NCBI RefSeq assembly: GCF_947242115.1 | Contig: NC_074725.1 | Span: forward strand, 11,914,511-11,978,510 | Direction of reading: 5' to 3' | Length of the DNA: 64,000 nt | From: Biomphalaria glabrata | Taxonomy: Eukaryota > Mollusca > Gastropoda > Planorbidae | Shown here: positions 1-10,400 of the stretch, one piece after another | Position numbering within the stretch: the stretch's first letter is position 1 | Layout of the letters: each line of letters begins with the position of its first letter | Program-made: the position numbers and the translations under genes | The notes under the pieces: model-generated | What the model saw: only the letters and a program-made list of their open reading frames with translations | What the model was told of the DNA's origin: nothing | Databases searched by the model: none

Positions 1-2863
1 CACAAGGTGAACTACCATTGTATACACCGACAGGTAACATTTAGATCTTCATTTTTGCAAAGCTTATATCAACTCACTCTGTCTGTCTGGTAAAAAGTTT
101 GAACATGTTTTTTCTCCAATTTCCCGTTCCCGGATCAAGTTAAAACTTTGCCCGATTATTCATTCGACCTGACAAGACATGAATCAATCAAAAATATTGA
201 CTGATTAGTTAATTAATTGTACATAATTAATTAATGTGTTTGATATCGAAATAAGAGGAATAAATGCTGCTTAATCTGAGAAGTGGATGTATATATGGAT
301 TTAATCTTCTTATTACGTTTTGACACTTTTTTTCCATTTTCATTTTGCATAAATATTCATAGTTAATGACAATATACAAATAAAAAAAAAAAATAGTTCA
401 TTTAGAACTAATCAATTAATATTGTTTGTTATAGCAGAAAGGGATATAAACCCTGTAATTTTCAGTAGATGACAGTAATTAGTGGTTCTTTCCCTTAGAT
501 AAGCTGTGATTTAAAAAAATATACTCTATGCTATTGCTTGTAATGGAATACATTCGTCTTACTAAAGTATAGCCATTACATTGAAGGATCAAACATATCT
601 ACAATATGCTCGTAATCTTTTAACCATTACTTTAAAAAAAAAAGTCTTAACACTTAATGTAGTCAGCAAGTGATCACGGTAATATGGTGAACAAAGAGAA
701 CATCTTTTATAATTCTCCTAACTCGTGTTAGTTACTTTGCTACAGAACTGCCAACAGCACGAGACTCAACACTGTGACATCTCAGTACACGGGCACTGCA
801 ACTTCTGCTGTGACACTGCTGACGCTTGCAGAGTTCAGATAGAAGGAATCTTTGACCCATGTAAGTAGAATATACTTAAAAGGAACATTTCGTGACAAAG
901 CTGTGATCATGTGACAAAGCTATGATCATGTGACAAAGCTGTGATCATGTGATAAAGCCGTAATCATGTGACAAAGCTGTGATCATGTGACAAAGCTATG
1001 ATCATGTGACAAAGCTGTGATCATGTGATAAAGCCGTAATCATGTGACAAAGCTGTGATCATGTGACAAAGCTGTAATCATGTGACAAAGCTGTGATCAT
1101 GTGATAATCATGTGACAAAGCTGTTATCATGTGACAAAGCTGTGATCATGTGATAAAGCTGTGATCATGTGACAAAGCTGTTATCATGTGACAAAGCTGT
1201 AATCATGTGACAAAGCTGTGATCATGTGATAAAACCGTAATCATGTGACAAAGCTGTAATCCTGTGATAAAGCTGTGATCATGTGACAAAGCTGTAATCA
1301 TGTGACAAAGCTGTGATGATGTGATAAAGCTGTAATCATGTGACAAAGCTTTTATCACGAGATAAAACTTTTATTATGTAGACAAAGTCTTCCCCTTTTA
1401 GACCTTGTGGTCTATAGGGCAGATGATAAAAGGTCACTTGTTTCCGTGACCTACGGTTCAAAGAGGGTGTAATGTGGCAAGGACAACGACCAACCGCCTT
1501 TACTTTTTTCCCATATATTGACATGTGCCCATTAGAGCTGGGTAGACTCAGAGGCGCATAAAGATCCCGAAATTAATAATTCCAGTCTACGCCAGGATTC
1601 AAACCCTGGAGCCCCTGTTCGAAAGCGCTCTACCGCTCAGCCACCGCGCCTCAATTTAGTAAACAAATACATAATAAAATCGCTTATAAGAGCAATTAGA
1701 AGTTCAAAATCATTTTATTTTATTTACTGTAAAACTTTTGTTTAGATTCTTTATGTGATCATTTTCCCTTTCTAAAAACAATTCATAGGAAATAAGAAAA
1801 ACATTAAAAATACTTTAAAAAAAAAATCCTTTATGCAGCTTATTGAGTGATTGGAAATTAATAAATGTTATATTTAAAATCATTTTTTAACCCTACCCTC
1901 TTTCCCTTTCTCGTCGAAAAGAATCCTTGTTAAAGCGAATGTATAGATCTATTACAATTTATAAAGTTTTAATATTCAAAGATAGTCTTAGAAGACAATG
2001 CGCAAAATTGTCCTGAATTTATTAAACTCTTGAATCAAGCCTTACATTCGGAAATTTCCAAATGCGAAAGTCCTTTCAAAAACGTGATAGACCTTTCAAA
2101 ACGGATACCTGGATTTAGTCTCTATCCAAATTTACATTTATTTTTCTTTTATTCTGAAAAATTATTACGGCCAAATTTGAGTTTTTCCCATGCGCCAACG
2201 AGCTAGTTATTCTTTTCTCAGCGATATACATCAACTGTTAAATTTCTAGGAAAAGGGCTAAAGCGCTTTTTGAGATCAGCGTCGCCCGCAATGAAGGAGT
2301 GACATGAATAGAGGAATTGTTTTGACTGGGATGTAATTATCTTGAGAATCTGAAGGAGCATCCGAAACATGTAAAACATTTTACAAACAAAAACCCTGAG
2401 GCAAAATGAGGATCCAGTGACCTTTGTGCAGCTTGCACCACATATTGCTACATTTAGATCACCAACTGATATTTGCCGTCCCGATGGATACAACAAAATC
2501 CTAGAGAATGGGGCGGGGGTTCCTAGTTGGCTAAAGTACCCAATGGGTGGTTGTTTTTTTCATTTTTACCAAACTCAGATGAACTAGATCTATAGTCGTT
2601 TTACGACTGAGGCAAATATGTTGAACATTTTGTTCAGTTACTTCCCCAGAAATTTAATGCCTACTTCCTGTCTTCTAGAAAACACTGTAGATCCAATAGA
2701 AGTGTTTTACACACTATTCATTTGAGTTCATACTGACTAGTTTCAATGTGTGAAATTTGGAATGCATTTTCTATTTCTTTTTGTGTGTCAGTTTTAAAAT
2801 GAAACCGTGTGAATTTATGATAAATAAAGTAACTTTTTTACATTTTATTTTACAGCGGCTTAA
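1..2863 (+). CDS. Gene 1 (3' part): Ly6-like secreted 12-Cys three-finger protein
   Basis: Three exons of a gene that starts left of the window. Exon 3 (end only) is 1-33 and reads HKVNYHCIHRQ before a gtaac donor. Exon 4 is 746-860, from NCQQHETQHC through GHCNFCCDTADAC to GIFDP. Exon 5 is 2856-2863; a split serine codon is followed by Ala and the stop, so the protein ends in SA. Intron phases (0, then 1) match the complete paralogs downstream. AATAAA lies at 3302-3307, giving a 3' UTR of about 450 bases that contains a 22-bp minisatellite. The Cys pattern C-x5-C-x7-C-x7-C-x2-CC-x5-C is the third finger of a Ly6/uPAR-like domain with one extra Cys pair. The function is unknown. A secreted extracellular role is inferred from the paralogs, because the signal-peptide exon of this gene lies outside the window. 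Confidence 0.8.
58..260 (+). repeat. Dispersed repeat, GCTTATATCAACTCACT family
   Basis: It begins near GCTTATATCAACTCACTCTG with a short TCTG run, followed by CCCGTTCCCGGATCAAG and ACAAGACATGAATCAA. The same order of blocks recurs at 16529-16590 plus 18939-19310, 22996-23290, 55095-55330, and reversed at 48785-49205. It lies in intron 3 of gene 1. The right limit is not sharp. Confidence 0.6.
891..1375. repeat. Minisatellite, 19-bp unit, about 25 copies
   Basis: Tandem copies of GTGACAAAGCTGTGATCAT, with a second variant GTGATAAAGCCGTAATCAT mixed in. It starts about 30 bp after the donor of exon 4 of gene 1 and so lies in intron 4. Each main unit carries the palindrome TGATCA. Confidence 0.95.
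1388..1652 (-). mobile_element. tRNA-derived SINE, family A
   Basis: On the minus strand this reads GGCGCGGTGGCTGAGCGG (A-box-like), then a B-box-like GGTTTGAATCC, then the body, ending in AGACCACAAGGTCT and AAAGGGGAA. The same element occurs nine times in the window. It lies in intron 4 of gene 1. Confidence 0.85.
2321..2394 (+). mobile_element. SINE family B, 3' fragment
   Basis: Matches the 3' part of the element at 16086-16262: GATGTAATTATCTTGAGAAT, GAACATCCGAAA-like sequence and the terminal ATGTAAAACATTTTACAAAC. The tRNA-like head is missing. Confidence 0.65.
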
Positions 2864-2890
2864 CTTGTTGATATGAAAGAACCAAGAGAC

Positions 2891-3047
2891 CTACAGCAAT
2901 GTTACTGTAGCCATGCAGCAATGTTACTGTAGCCATGCAGCAATGTTACTGTAACCATGCAGCAATGTTACTGTAGCCATGCAGCAATGTTACTGTAGCC
3001 ATGCAGCAATGTTACTATAGTCATGCAGCAATGTTGCTGTAGCCATG
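2891..3047. repeat. Minisatellite, 22-bp unit, 7 copies
   Basis: Tandem copies of ATGCAGCAATGTTACTGTAG plus CC. It lies just after the stop of gene 1 and before its AATAAA, so it should be part of the 3' UTR. Confidence 0.95.
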
Positions 3048-3425
3048 TTGTCCCCAAATTATGATACTGTGGGCTTTTATGTAGTTCCGACAGTCACATT
3101 TTTTTAATCTTAGAAACTCAGTGTGTCGTTGTGTCCTGTACATTTGTAGAATTCTCGTCCATATATAAATGTATACATGTATAATAGAAAGTATATCAAT
3201 CTGCTTGGCCCAGTCTGAGCTTGGTCTACTTTAAAAAAATATTCATCCAGTGACAGAATGGGTTTTCATATATAAATATTTCTCTTGAATTGTTCAATGA
3301 CAATAAAAGCAAAAAGTCATGATTCAGTTGTTTTTTCTATGTCAATACCAAAGAAAGTGTCCTAAACAATGTTCCCTGTTACATTCAAATAGAATTAACA
3401 TGTTTTAGCATATACTTTTGATAGC

Positions 3426-3505
3426 TCTTATAATGTCTTATGAAATGCAGACGTTACTTCAAAAATTCAAAAAAAAAAGAAGATGATTACGTCTTATATA
3501 GTAGT
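3426..3505 (-). mobile_element. 3' end of the CR1/jockey-like LINE (family 1), short fragment
   Basis: Contains the block CAGACGTTACTTC, an A-rich loop, then GAAGATGATTACGTC. This is the reverse complement of the 3' UTR of the LINE at 10833-13105. Only about 80 bp remain. Confidence 0.65.
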
Positions 3506-3529
3506 ATTATATCTACCACTATAAAGTAG

Positions 3530-4198
3530 CAGGGCCGGTCCTAGAGATTGCGGGGCCCTATGCGAAACGGATAGCGCGAGGCCTATTCTGAGTTGTGAAA
3601 AGGATAATAAGTGAAAATTAAGATTTTGTATTAGAAAATAAATTCGTCTTTTGCATTTTATTCATACTTTACTAAGTACAAAACCACTGTCAAATTAGCT
3701 TTACAAGCCATCTACAGTAGATGATAGTTTTTCAACTAAAAGCAAATTAACCATCAGATCTGTCTTTTAGATTTACTATCAACTAGCAAAATATCGCTTT
3801 TTTTTTTTTTTTTTTAAAGATAGAGTTAGAACTATATTTGTATGCCAGTAACTATTCAAGTAAATTAAGAATTTGAACTTCTTGTTTTGGTTAAAATTCG
3901 TCTTATTATTAAATTTTTATTAAATGAAAACTGAAAATGCCGTTTTTTTTTTTATTGCTAGTAGGATTGGCGTTTTCCATATTGAATGACACCCAGAAAT
4001 GACAACTTTGTTATTAAGGAGATTTGCATCAGTTTTCAGAAGATTTTAATAATTTCACGAGATTTTCATGACTTTTTCGTATATTTTACAATTTCATGAG
4101 AATTCCAGAAATTTAAGTTAAAATGGTTTATTTTAATAATTTACACCTAGAATTCGCGCGGGGCCTGCATAGGTTGCAGCGGCCTAAGACCGGCCCTG
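3530..4198. mobile_element. Non-autonomous hAT-type element with perfect 8-bp TSD
   Basis: Inverted ends CAGGGCCGGTCCTAG and CTAAGACCGGCCCTG are flanked by a perfect direct repeat TAAAGTAG (3522-3529 and 4199-4206). An 8-bp duplication and a CAG start are typical of hAT elements. The interior is AT-rich and has no transposase ORF, so the element depends on another for movement. Confidence 0.85.
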
Positions 4199-4206
4199 TA
4201 AAGTAG

Positions 4207-5005
4207 TTATTAAATATTATTTGTTTTCTTGCAAACTTTGTTGTTGTTTTTAAGCAGCTTCTTCTAAAACAAATTTAATGACACAAGACGCGTAGAAGTT
4301 GAGTTTAATCGGGTTTTTCCTTAGTGACGTGACGAGTAATTGAAAAGTAGGATTACGAACTAAGAAGAGTAACGGACAAAACGCCTTAGAGGACAACGTT
4401 AAGCTAGCGACGACAGAGGACTGTGCCCCTTTTATTATTTATTAAATTGTTGAAGTTATCAGCCTGCGTGATCAAGTATATTCATTGTTATTCTGTTGTT
4501 GTGTCTTCAACGAACTCGCATACAACATCAACATCTAGAATCTAGAATTATATACACAGACCATCAACAACTGGTCTTTCACGTTTCTTTGAGAAGTTGT
4601 TTAAAATGTGTTTTAAAAATTTGGCCGATTTGGCTCTGAGATGTCTAATGGGTATATCGGTTCAGTTTTAAAAACTCTTATGACAGGAACGGTAATTCAG
4701 TATCAGAAAATGACTAGCATCACGCCAATGGCTTGCTGAAGTGCCAGCGCCGTGATCTCATTTGGAAGGAATGTTTTGAAAAAAAAATATTCATGTGATC
4801 CTCACCTTCCATATTATTAAATGTCTAATTGGATAGGGACAAGTTGTTGTACACAAATGTGTGCCCCCGGACTGTCTTTTGTTTTACCATTGGACCAAAG
4901 TGTTGGGCTCAGTCTCCAATGAACGCTCTGGTGTCATGCCATCGTTGGACTACAGGAACAGATGGTCTCTCGAGACTTATAGTGTCACAAATGATTAAAA
5001 CTAAA
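4207..5005. other. Intergenic, no gene seen
   Basis: AT-rich sequence between the hAT element and the next SINE. I see no exon of the three-finger family and no clear repeat. The 91-residue open frame near 4829-5104 runs mostly through the SINE and is not a gene. Confidence 0.6.
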
Positions 5006-5348
5006 GTTCCCCTTTCCTATCTTGCGATCTATTGGGCAGGTGATTTTAGGGACATCTGTTTCTTTGGTCAATGGTTAACCCTTAAAACGCGTGTGGTAGT
5101 TTAGCCTCTCTAAACATCAGAATTATATTATATCTCAGCACTTTAAGGGTTAACGAGCAAGGTGCCATGTGGCCATCACAACGACCAACCGCCTTTACTT
5201 TCCCCAACTCAGGTACCAATTAGAGTTGGGTGGACTCAGTGACGCCCTTAAAAATCCTAAAAAATGAAAATCCCAGTCTTCACCGAGATTGGAACCCAGG
5301 ACCCCAGATTCGGAAGCAAAGTATTTAACCACTCATCCACCGCACCCC
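5006..5348 (-). mobile_element. tRNA-derived SINE, family A, split by a 71-bp insertion
   Basis: The minus strand shows the family A order: GGTGCGGTGGATGAGTGGTT head, B-box-like GGGTTCCAATC, the GTTGGTCGTTGTG block and the AAAGGGGAAC tail. It is longer than its siblings because a small TTAA-flanked element (5079-5149) sits in its body. Confidence 0.85.
5079..5149. mobile_element. 71-bp TTAA-flanked miniature element (piggyBac-type)
   Basis: Ends CCCTTAAA and TTTAAGGG are exact inverted repeats. The element is flanked by TTAA at 5075-5078 and 5150-5153. It interrupts a family A SINE exactly at GGTTAACGAG, so the empty site is known from the other copies. TTAA target duplication and a CCCT end fit piggyBac. 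It has no coding capacity. Confidence 0.8.
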
Positions 5349-5349
5349 C

Positions 5350-6420
5350 AAAGTGTCACGATACAAAGAATAATTTTAATATTTACGAAAAAAATTGGCA
5401 AGACAGAATTAGAAACATTGAAGTGTATATACCATAGCCAGACAACGTCCCTTCCTTGACTTGGTCAAGTCCTCCAAATGGAGTACTAACGATTACCCAA
5501 AGTCATCCTATATGGAAAATTTGCGGCTGACACGAGAAAAACTGGTCACCCTCACCTACTGTTGTTACCGGTCGTTGACTTGTAGCTGGTAGACAACTAA
5601 ACCGTTGTTGGCATATTGGCATTATGTATCTTAAACTAATAAAACTTCAAATAACTTAAACAACTTCCTTTTGTGAACATAATAACACTTTATTTATAAC
5701 ACAGACCAAATCAGGCTAATATGAAATCAAATAAATGTAATAGACCTTAGTAATACGACTTCTTAACAAAATCTAACTCCCTATAAAATAAATTCTTTGG
5801 CTGAAGAGAAAACTGATTAGACAAGTAAATATACAAAGTGAGACTATCCATGGAGAAACAACAAGTGATTATTGTGTCCCTATATCAATGAAATAAATTT
5901 CAACTGGAATAATACCAATACAGAAATTACTCATTGTTCACTATGACATCAAATAAGGAGAAAAACGTCAACTCTATTCTCAGTGTAAAAGAGAAACCAG
6001 AAATGTTTCGTTCAAAAAGTACATAGAATTTGTGTACCGCTCCCTATTTCCATAAACGTATAGATAAACACTTGTAAATGTGTATATACACTTTAAGATA
6101 AATAGACAGTTTGATAAACAGATAGATAGGCAGAAAGATAGACAGACTTAGAAATAGAGACATTCTTTGTCAACATGCGAAGATCTGCTCACTTGAAAGC
6201 CGAACTATCAGAAGTATTCTATTTAAAGTATCTTTCCTTATTGTGTGTCAGTATTCAGTTCAAATAATTGTAAATGTACACTTTTTGAAATATCAGACAA
6301 AACTTAATATATAGGTACGTGCAGAGGTCTAACTCTCTGTGTTGTACGAGGCCATGACCAGATTACTTTATCTTTGGTCAATTTCCGTTTTATTTCCTGG
6401 GTCAGGAAAACAGATAAACA
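5350..6420. other. Intergenic, no gene seen
   Basis: AT-rich. Part (about 5640-5790) resembles the repeat at 54925-55080 and 36955-37090 through a shared AAAATCTAACTC block. A short GATA-rich tract lies near 6110-6150. There is no coding signal. Confidence 0.55.
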
Positions 6421-6428
6421 CTATAGAC

Positions 6429-7289
6429 CAGTGATTCCCAAAGTGGTCTATATAGACTGCCAGGGGTATACGATGACTTCCAAGGGGTCTACGAAAGGGA
6501 AAACATAAATTGGGGGTCCATGAGATGTCCACGGGGGTCTACGATAATAGATTTAATTAAAAAGTTCGCGATTTTAATTTTAACACCAAATTAATGTCGT
6601 TATATATATATTTATAGCTTTTATATATCGCTACTTTCATGCTTACAGCATGCTCAGAGCGCTTTGGTCCAATCTCATTTGTGGACCAGTTGGGGGGGGG
6701 GGGTATCTATGAGTTGGTTTTTCGTGCTGCCTTTAGGCGCTCAGTAAACATAACTCTGCCCGAGTCGGGTGTCGAACCTCGAGCCCCCTTCTAGGTAGCC
6801 AAGCCAAGAAAAGTTCAAGCGCACTTAGCCTCTCGACCACGCTTCCCACTATACGAAATTGGACACCAGTAACGCATTGTCTGATCAACACAATCTCATT
6901 GAAACATCAAATAAACTATATAATTATATAATTATATTACAAATATAATCCTATATGAAACGTAATATCCGGATAATAGATGTGAAAAATAAAAAAAACA
7001 AAACAAACAAACAAACAACATTTCCAGTGTGTTTGGTGATTCCAGTAATAAATATGAATTGTTATTTTAATTAGTTTAAATAATTCTATCTATAAAAATA
7101 TATCTCAATAACCTTATATGTAGCTTTAAATTTGTTTTTCACTCTTTAACTCACTACAGTTAGAATTTTGTTGTTGTAAAAATGTTTTGATGAATTTGCA
7201 AAAATTTAATATAAGTAAGTGGGGGTCTACCAAAAGCCAGAAAACATGGCAAGGGGGTCTCCGAGACATAAAAAGTTTGGGAACCACTG
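6429..7289. mobile_element. Non-autonomous hAT element with perfect 8-bp TSD
   Basis: Ends CAGTGATTCCCAAA and TTTGGGAACCACTG are inverted repeats. They are flanked by a perfect CTATAGAC duplication at 6421-6428 and 7290-7297. Both ends carry GGGGGTCTAC-type blocks. The interior has no transposase and holds a nested SINE (6618-6849). The element ends about 100 bp upstream of the TATA box of gene 2. Confidence 0.9.
6618..6849 (-). mobile_element. tRNA-derived SINE, family C, nested in the hAT element
   Basis: The minus strand reads GTGGTCGAGAGGCTAAGTGC (A box, tRNA-Ser-like), then GAGGTTCGACACCCG (B box), a body, and a tail with GCATGAAAGTAGCGATATA. It is a different family from A and B. A poly-G run (6690-6703) lies inside. 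Confidence 0.75.
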
Positions 7290-7393
7290 CTATAGACTAT
7301 TGACTGTAGGGTTTGGTGTTTTGTTTTTATTTTCATTATCGGTCAAAATAGTTAAAATTAAAATTAATTTTTTTTATCATCTTTTGAGAAACC

Positions 7394-7400
7394 TATAAAT
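7394..7400 (+). promoter_or_regulatory. TATA box of gene 2
   Basis: TATAAAT followed by TAGG, 88 bp upstream of the ATG at 7488. Similar boxes stand upstream of genes 3, 4 and 5, which supports a real core promoter. Confidence 0.6.
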
Positions 7401-7487
7401 TAGGAACTCTTTTGATGATTTTCAATTCGAAGGTTTTCTTGCACACTTTGATTTGTTTCTCTAGCCAGTAAAACTCTCATTTCAGCC

Positions 7488-10400
7488 ATGAACGCTATCA
7501 GTATTATCGTCTTTGCTGCTGCACTTATCTACGGTATGGTTTTCGATTTTAAAATCTTCTGAGTAAGCTTAATGTTATGTCGCTTTCGTAATTAAATTGT
7601 CTAGACTCCAAGAGACAACTTTTGATTACAGAATACCACACAGTCAGCAAATCTGTTGCTCTTTTATTTATACGTTTTTAAGTTACGAGAAAATTTAGTT
7701 TTTAAATAATGAAATGAATACTTTCGGCAAGTTTATAGACTATTTAATGTTCTGGAATCTAGGTTAATTTTTATGTTTGATATTTAGTTGAAGAAAAGTC
7801 TTCTTAAAATTGTGGATGTTCGAATGCTGTACAGAATTGGCGTAGAGAGTTTGTAACATTGACGTCATAACATAGAACATAAAATAAAACATTTCCAATG
7901 GACTTCATACACCAATCGTAATCAAACACCATATAACTTTTCCATACAAATTACGATCTAATCTTAATCAACAATTGTTATCACGTGACATTTATTTTTC
8001 GTTGTTTTAACAATATTATCACGTGATCGTTCGTTTTGGTGAATGAGATTCATAAGAAATTTCAATTTATCATATCTTACAATTATTTTAATAATTTTAA
8101 ATGTACTGTCAATTACTGTATCTATATTAAACGTTAAATACATTTCAAGTCTATTATAGAAAATGTTTTGAGCACTTTTTTTAAAACTTCAGCTGTCAGT
8201 GCCATCAACTGCCCCAGGTGTACCAATGAGAATGACTGGACGTCATGTACTGACACACAAACATGTAACGGAAATGATGACGTAAGTCTATCAAATTGAC
8301 TCCATTGCTCTCCCTGTAATATAACAAATTACTCTGTATTTAAGGGCGCGGTGGCTGAGTGGTTAAGCGCTTGGCATCTGAACCTGAGGTCCTGGGTTCG
8401 AGTCTCAGTGAAGAATGTGATTTTGAATTTAGGGCGCTCCACCCAACTCTAATAGGTACCTGACTTCAGTTGAGGAAAGTAAAGACGGTTGGTTGTTGTG
8501 CTGGCCACAGGAAACCCTGCTCGTTAACCGTCGGCCATAGAAACAGATGACCTTAACATCATTTGCCCCATAGATCGCAAGGTCTGAAGGGGAAACTTTA
8601 CTTTACTAGTCTGTATTTATTAACTAAACTTCTGTCTGTTATAGATTTCGTTTTGATTTTTATTGTTAAAGCTGTTAAGGTTGTTGAAGATGATGTGGTT
8701 GATTCTTGCATTATCATTATAATGAGACTCATCTATAAACTGTCTATTATGATAGAAATATTCGTATATTGCCATCTCTGTTACTAGACTATTTCTCCAG
8801 TCAGCCATCATGTCCCCAAATGCACACTCTCACATTTATCTGACTGAAGCTTCTAGTTTACAGTCCTAGCCCCAAGTATTTCAATGAGTCTGAAGTTTCT
8901 AGTTTACAGTCCTAGTCTCAAGTATTTCAATGAGTCTGAAGCTTCTAGTTTACAGTCCTAGCCCCGAGTATTTCAATGAGTCTGAAGCTTCTAGTTTACA
9001 GTCCTAGCCCCAAGTATTTCAATGAGTCTGAAGCTTCTAGTTTACAGTCCTAGCCCCAAGTATTTCAATGAGTCTGAAGCTTCTAGTTTACAGTCCTAGC
9101 CCCGAGTATTTCAATGAGTCTGAAGCTTCTAGTTTACAGTCCTAGCCCCAAGTATTTCAATGAGTCTGAAGCTTTTCTTCTGTAGTCGTAGCCATGACAT
9201 CAACAAAGAGATTGAACGTTTAAAGAAGCAAGATATCTTAGTTCACTCGAGTTCACTCTTCATTTAGAATGTTTGGCCTGAATGTTGTAAAAAGCTGTTT
9301 TCCATTGTCCAAGCTTTCTTCCAATACTGAGAATTAAAATGCTGCTCTAAGTGTAGTACTGAAACTACTCCAATCAATGACCAGATTGCTACATCAAGCA
9401 CTTTACTGGTGTCTGTCTTCTACTTTAAATTGTGATACTTCAACCACAAGTAAGAAATATGTCAACAGCAACATAGAAAGCTATTCCAATTACCCACATT
9501 GAGAGGGCTATTTATTATATTCTTTCTATGTTATAAAAATGCATGAGTTACCTTATCATGAATGAAAAAGTCTGTTACCAGTACACAACAGACATGTCTA
9601 CGTGTCTCTAACGCCATCTTGTTTCCCTACCCACAGACATGCCAGCTGGTTGTTGAGAATGACAGCACCAGACACAGAGTGAACTACCATTGTACACACA
9701 GCCAGGTAATATTTGAGCTCAAACACATTGGTATTACGTATAGGGATCACATTCAGGAGCAAATATTTCCTGCTGTTAAAACATTCATCTGTTTAATGTA
9801 CACACTTGTCCGCATTTTATTCAAAGAACAATAACCCTCTGCTCGTGCATATAAGTTTTTCTTAGAACATGCTTTGCATACAAGGACACATACACATCAA
9901 ACACACATCACTGACATCACACCATACAAACACACTCCAACCACACATCACAAACACACACAAAAACACAAACGGACAAAAACAAAGACTTTGTGAACGT
10001 GTACCATTTTATTAAGGAGTCTTCTTTATAAACAAACCTCACTTGCCTGTATAAATAAATAATAAGTTTTAGAAGTTTCCTTTTTAAAATCTGCACATCT
10101 TTTTTTGGGTGGAGTACAAATACATTGGGAGGCGCAGTGGCTGAGCGTTAAAGCGCTTGCCTTCCGAACCGAGGGTCCCGAGTTCGCATCCTGGTGAAGA
10201 CTGGGATTTTTAATATCGGGATCGTACTCGTAGTCCACTCAGCTCTAATGGGTACCTGACATTCGTTGGGGAGGGGAAAGGCGGTTGGTCGTTGTGCTGG
10301 CCACATGACACCCTCGTTAACCGTAGGCCACAGAAACAGATGACCTTAACTTCATCTGCCCTATAGACCACAAGGTCTGAAAGGGGAACTTACAAACGCA

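Noticed and set aside
8344-8420. Possible tRNA genes at SINE heads
   Set aside because: A and B boxes are recognisable, but the sequence does not fold as a full tRNA and is followed each time by the same SINE body.
9562-9834. 90-residue open frame taken as a separate gene
   Set aside because: It is exon 3 of gene 2 read through intron sequence.
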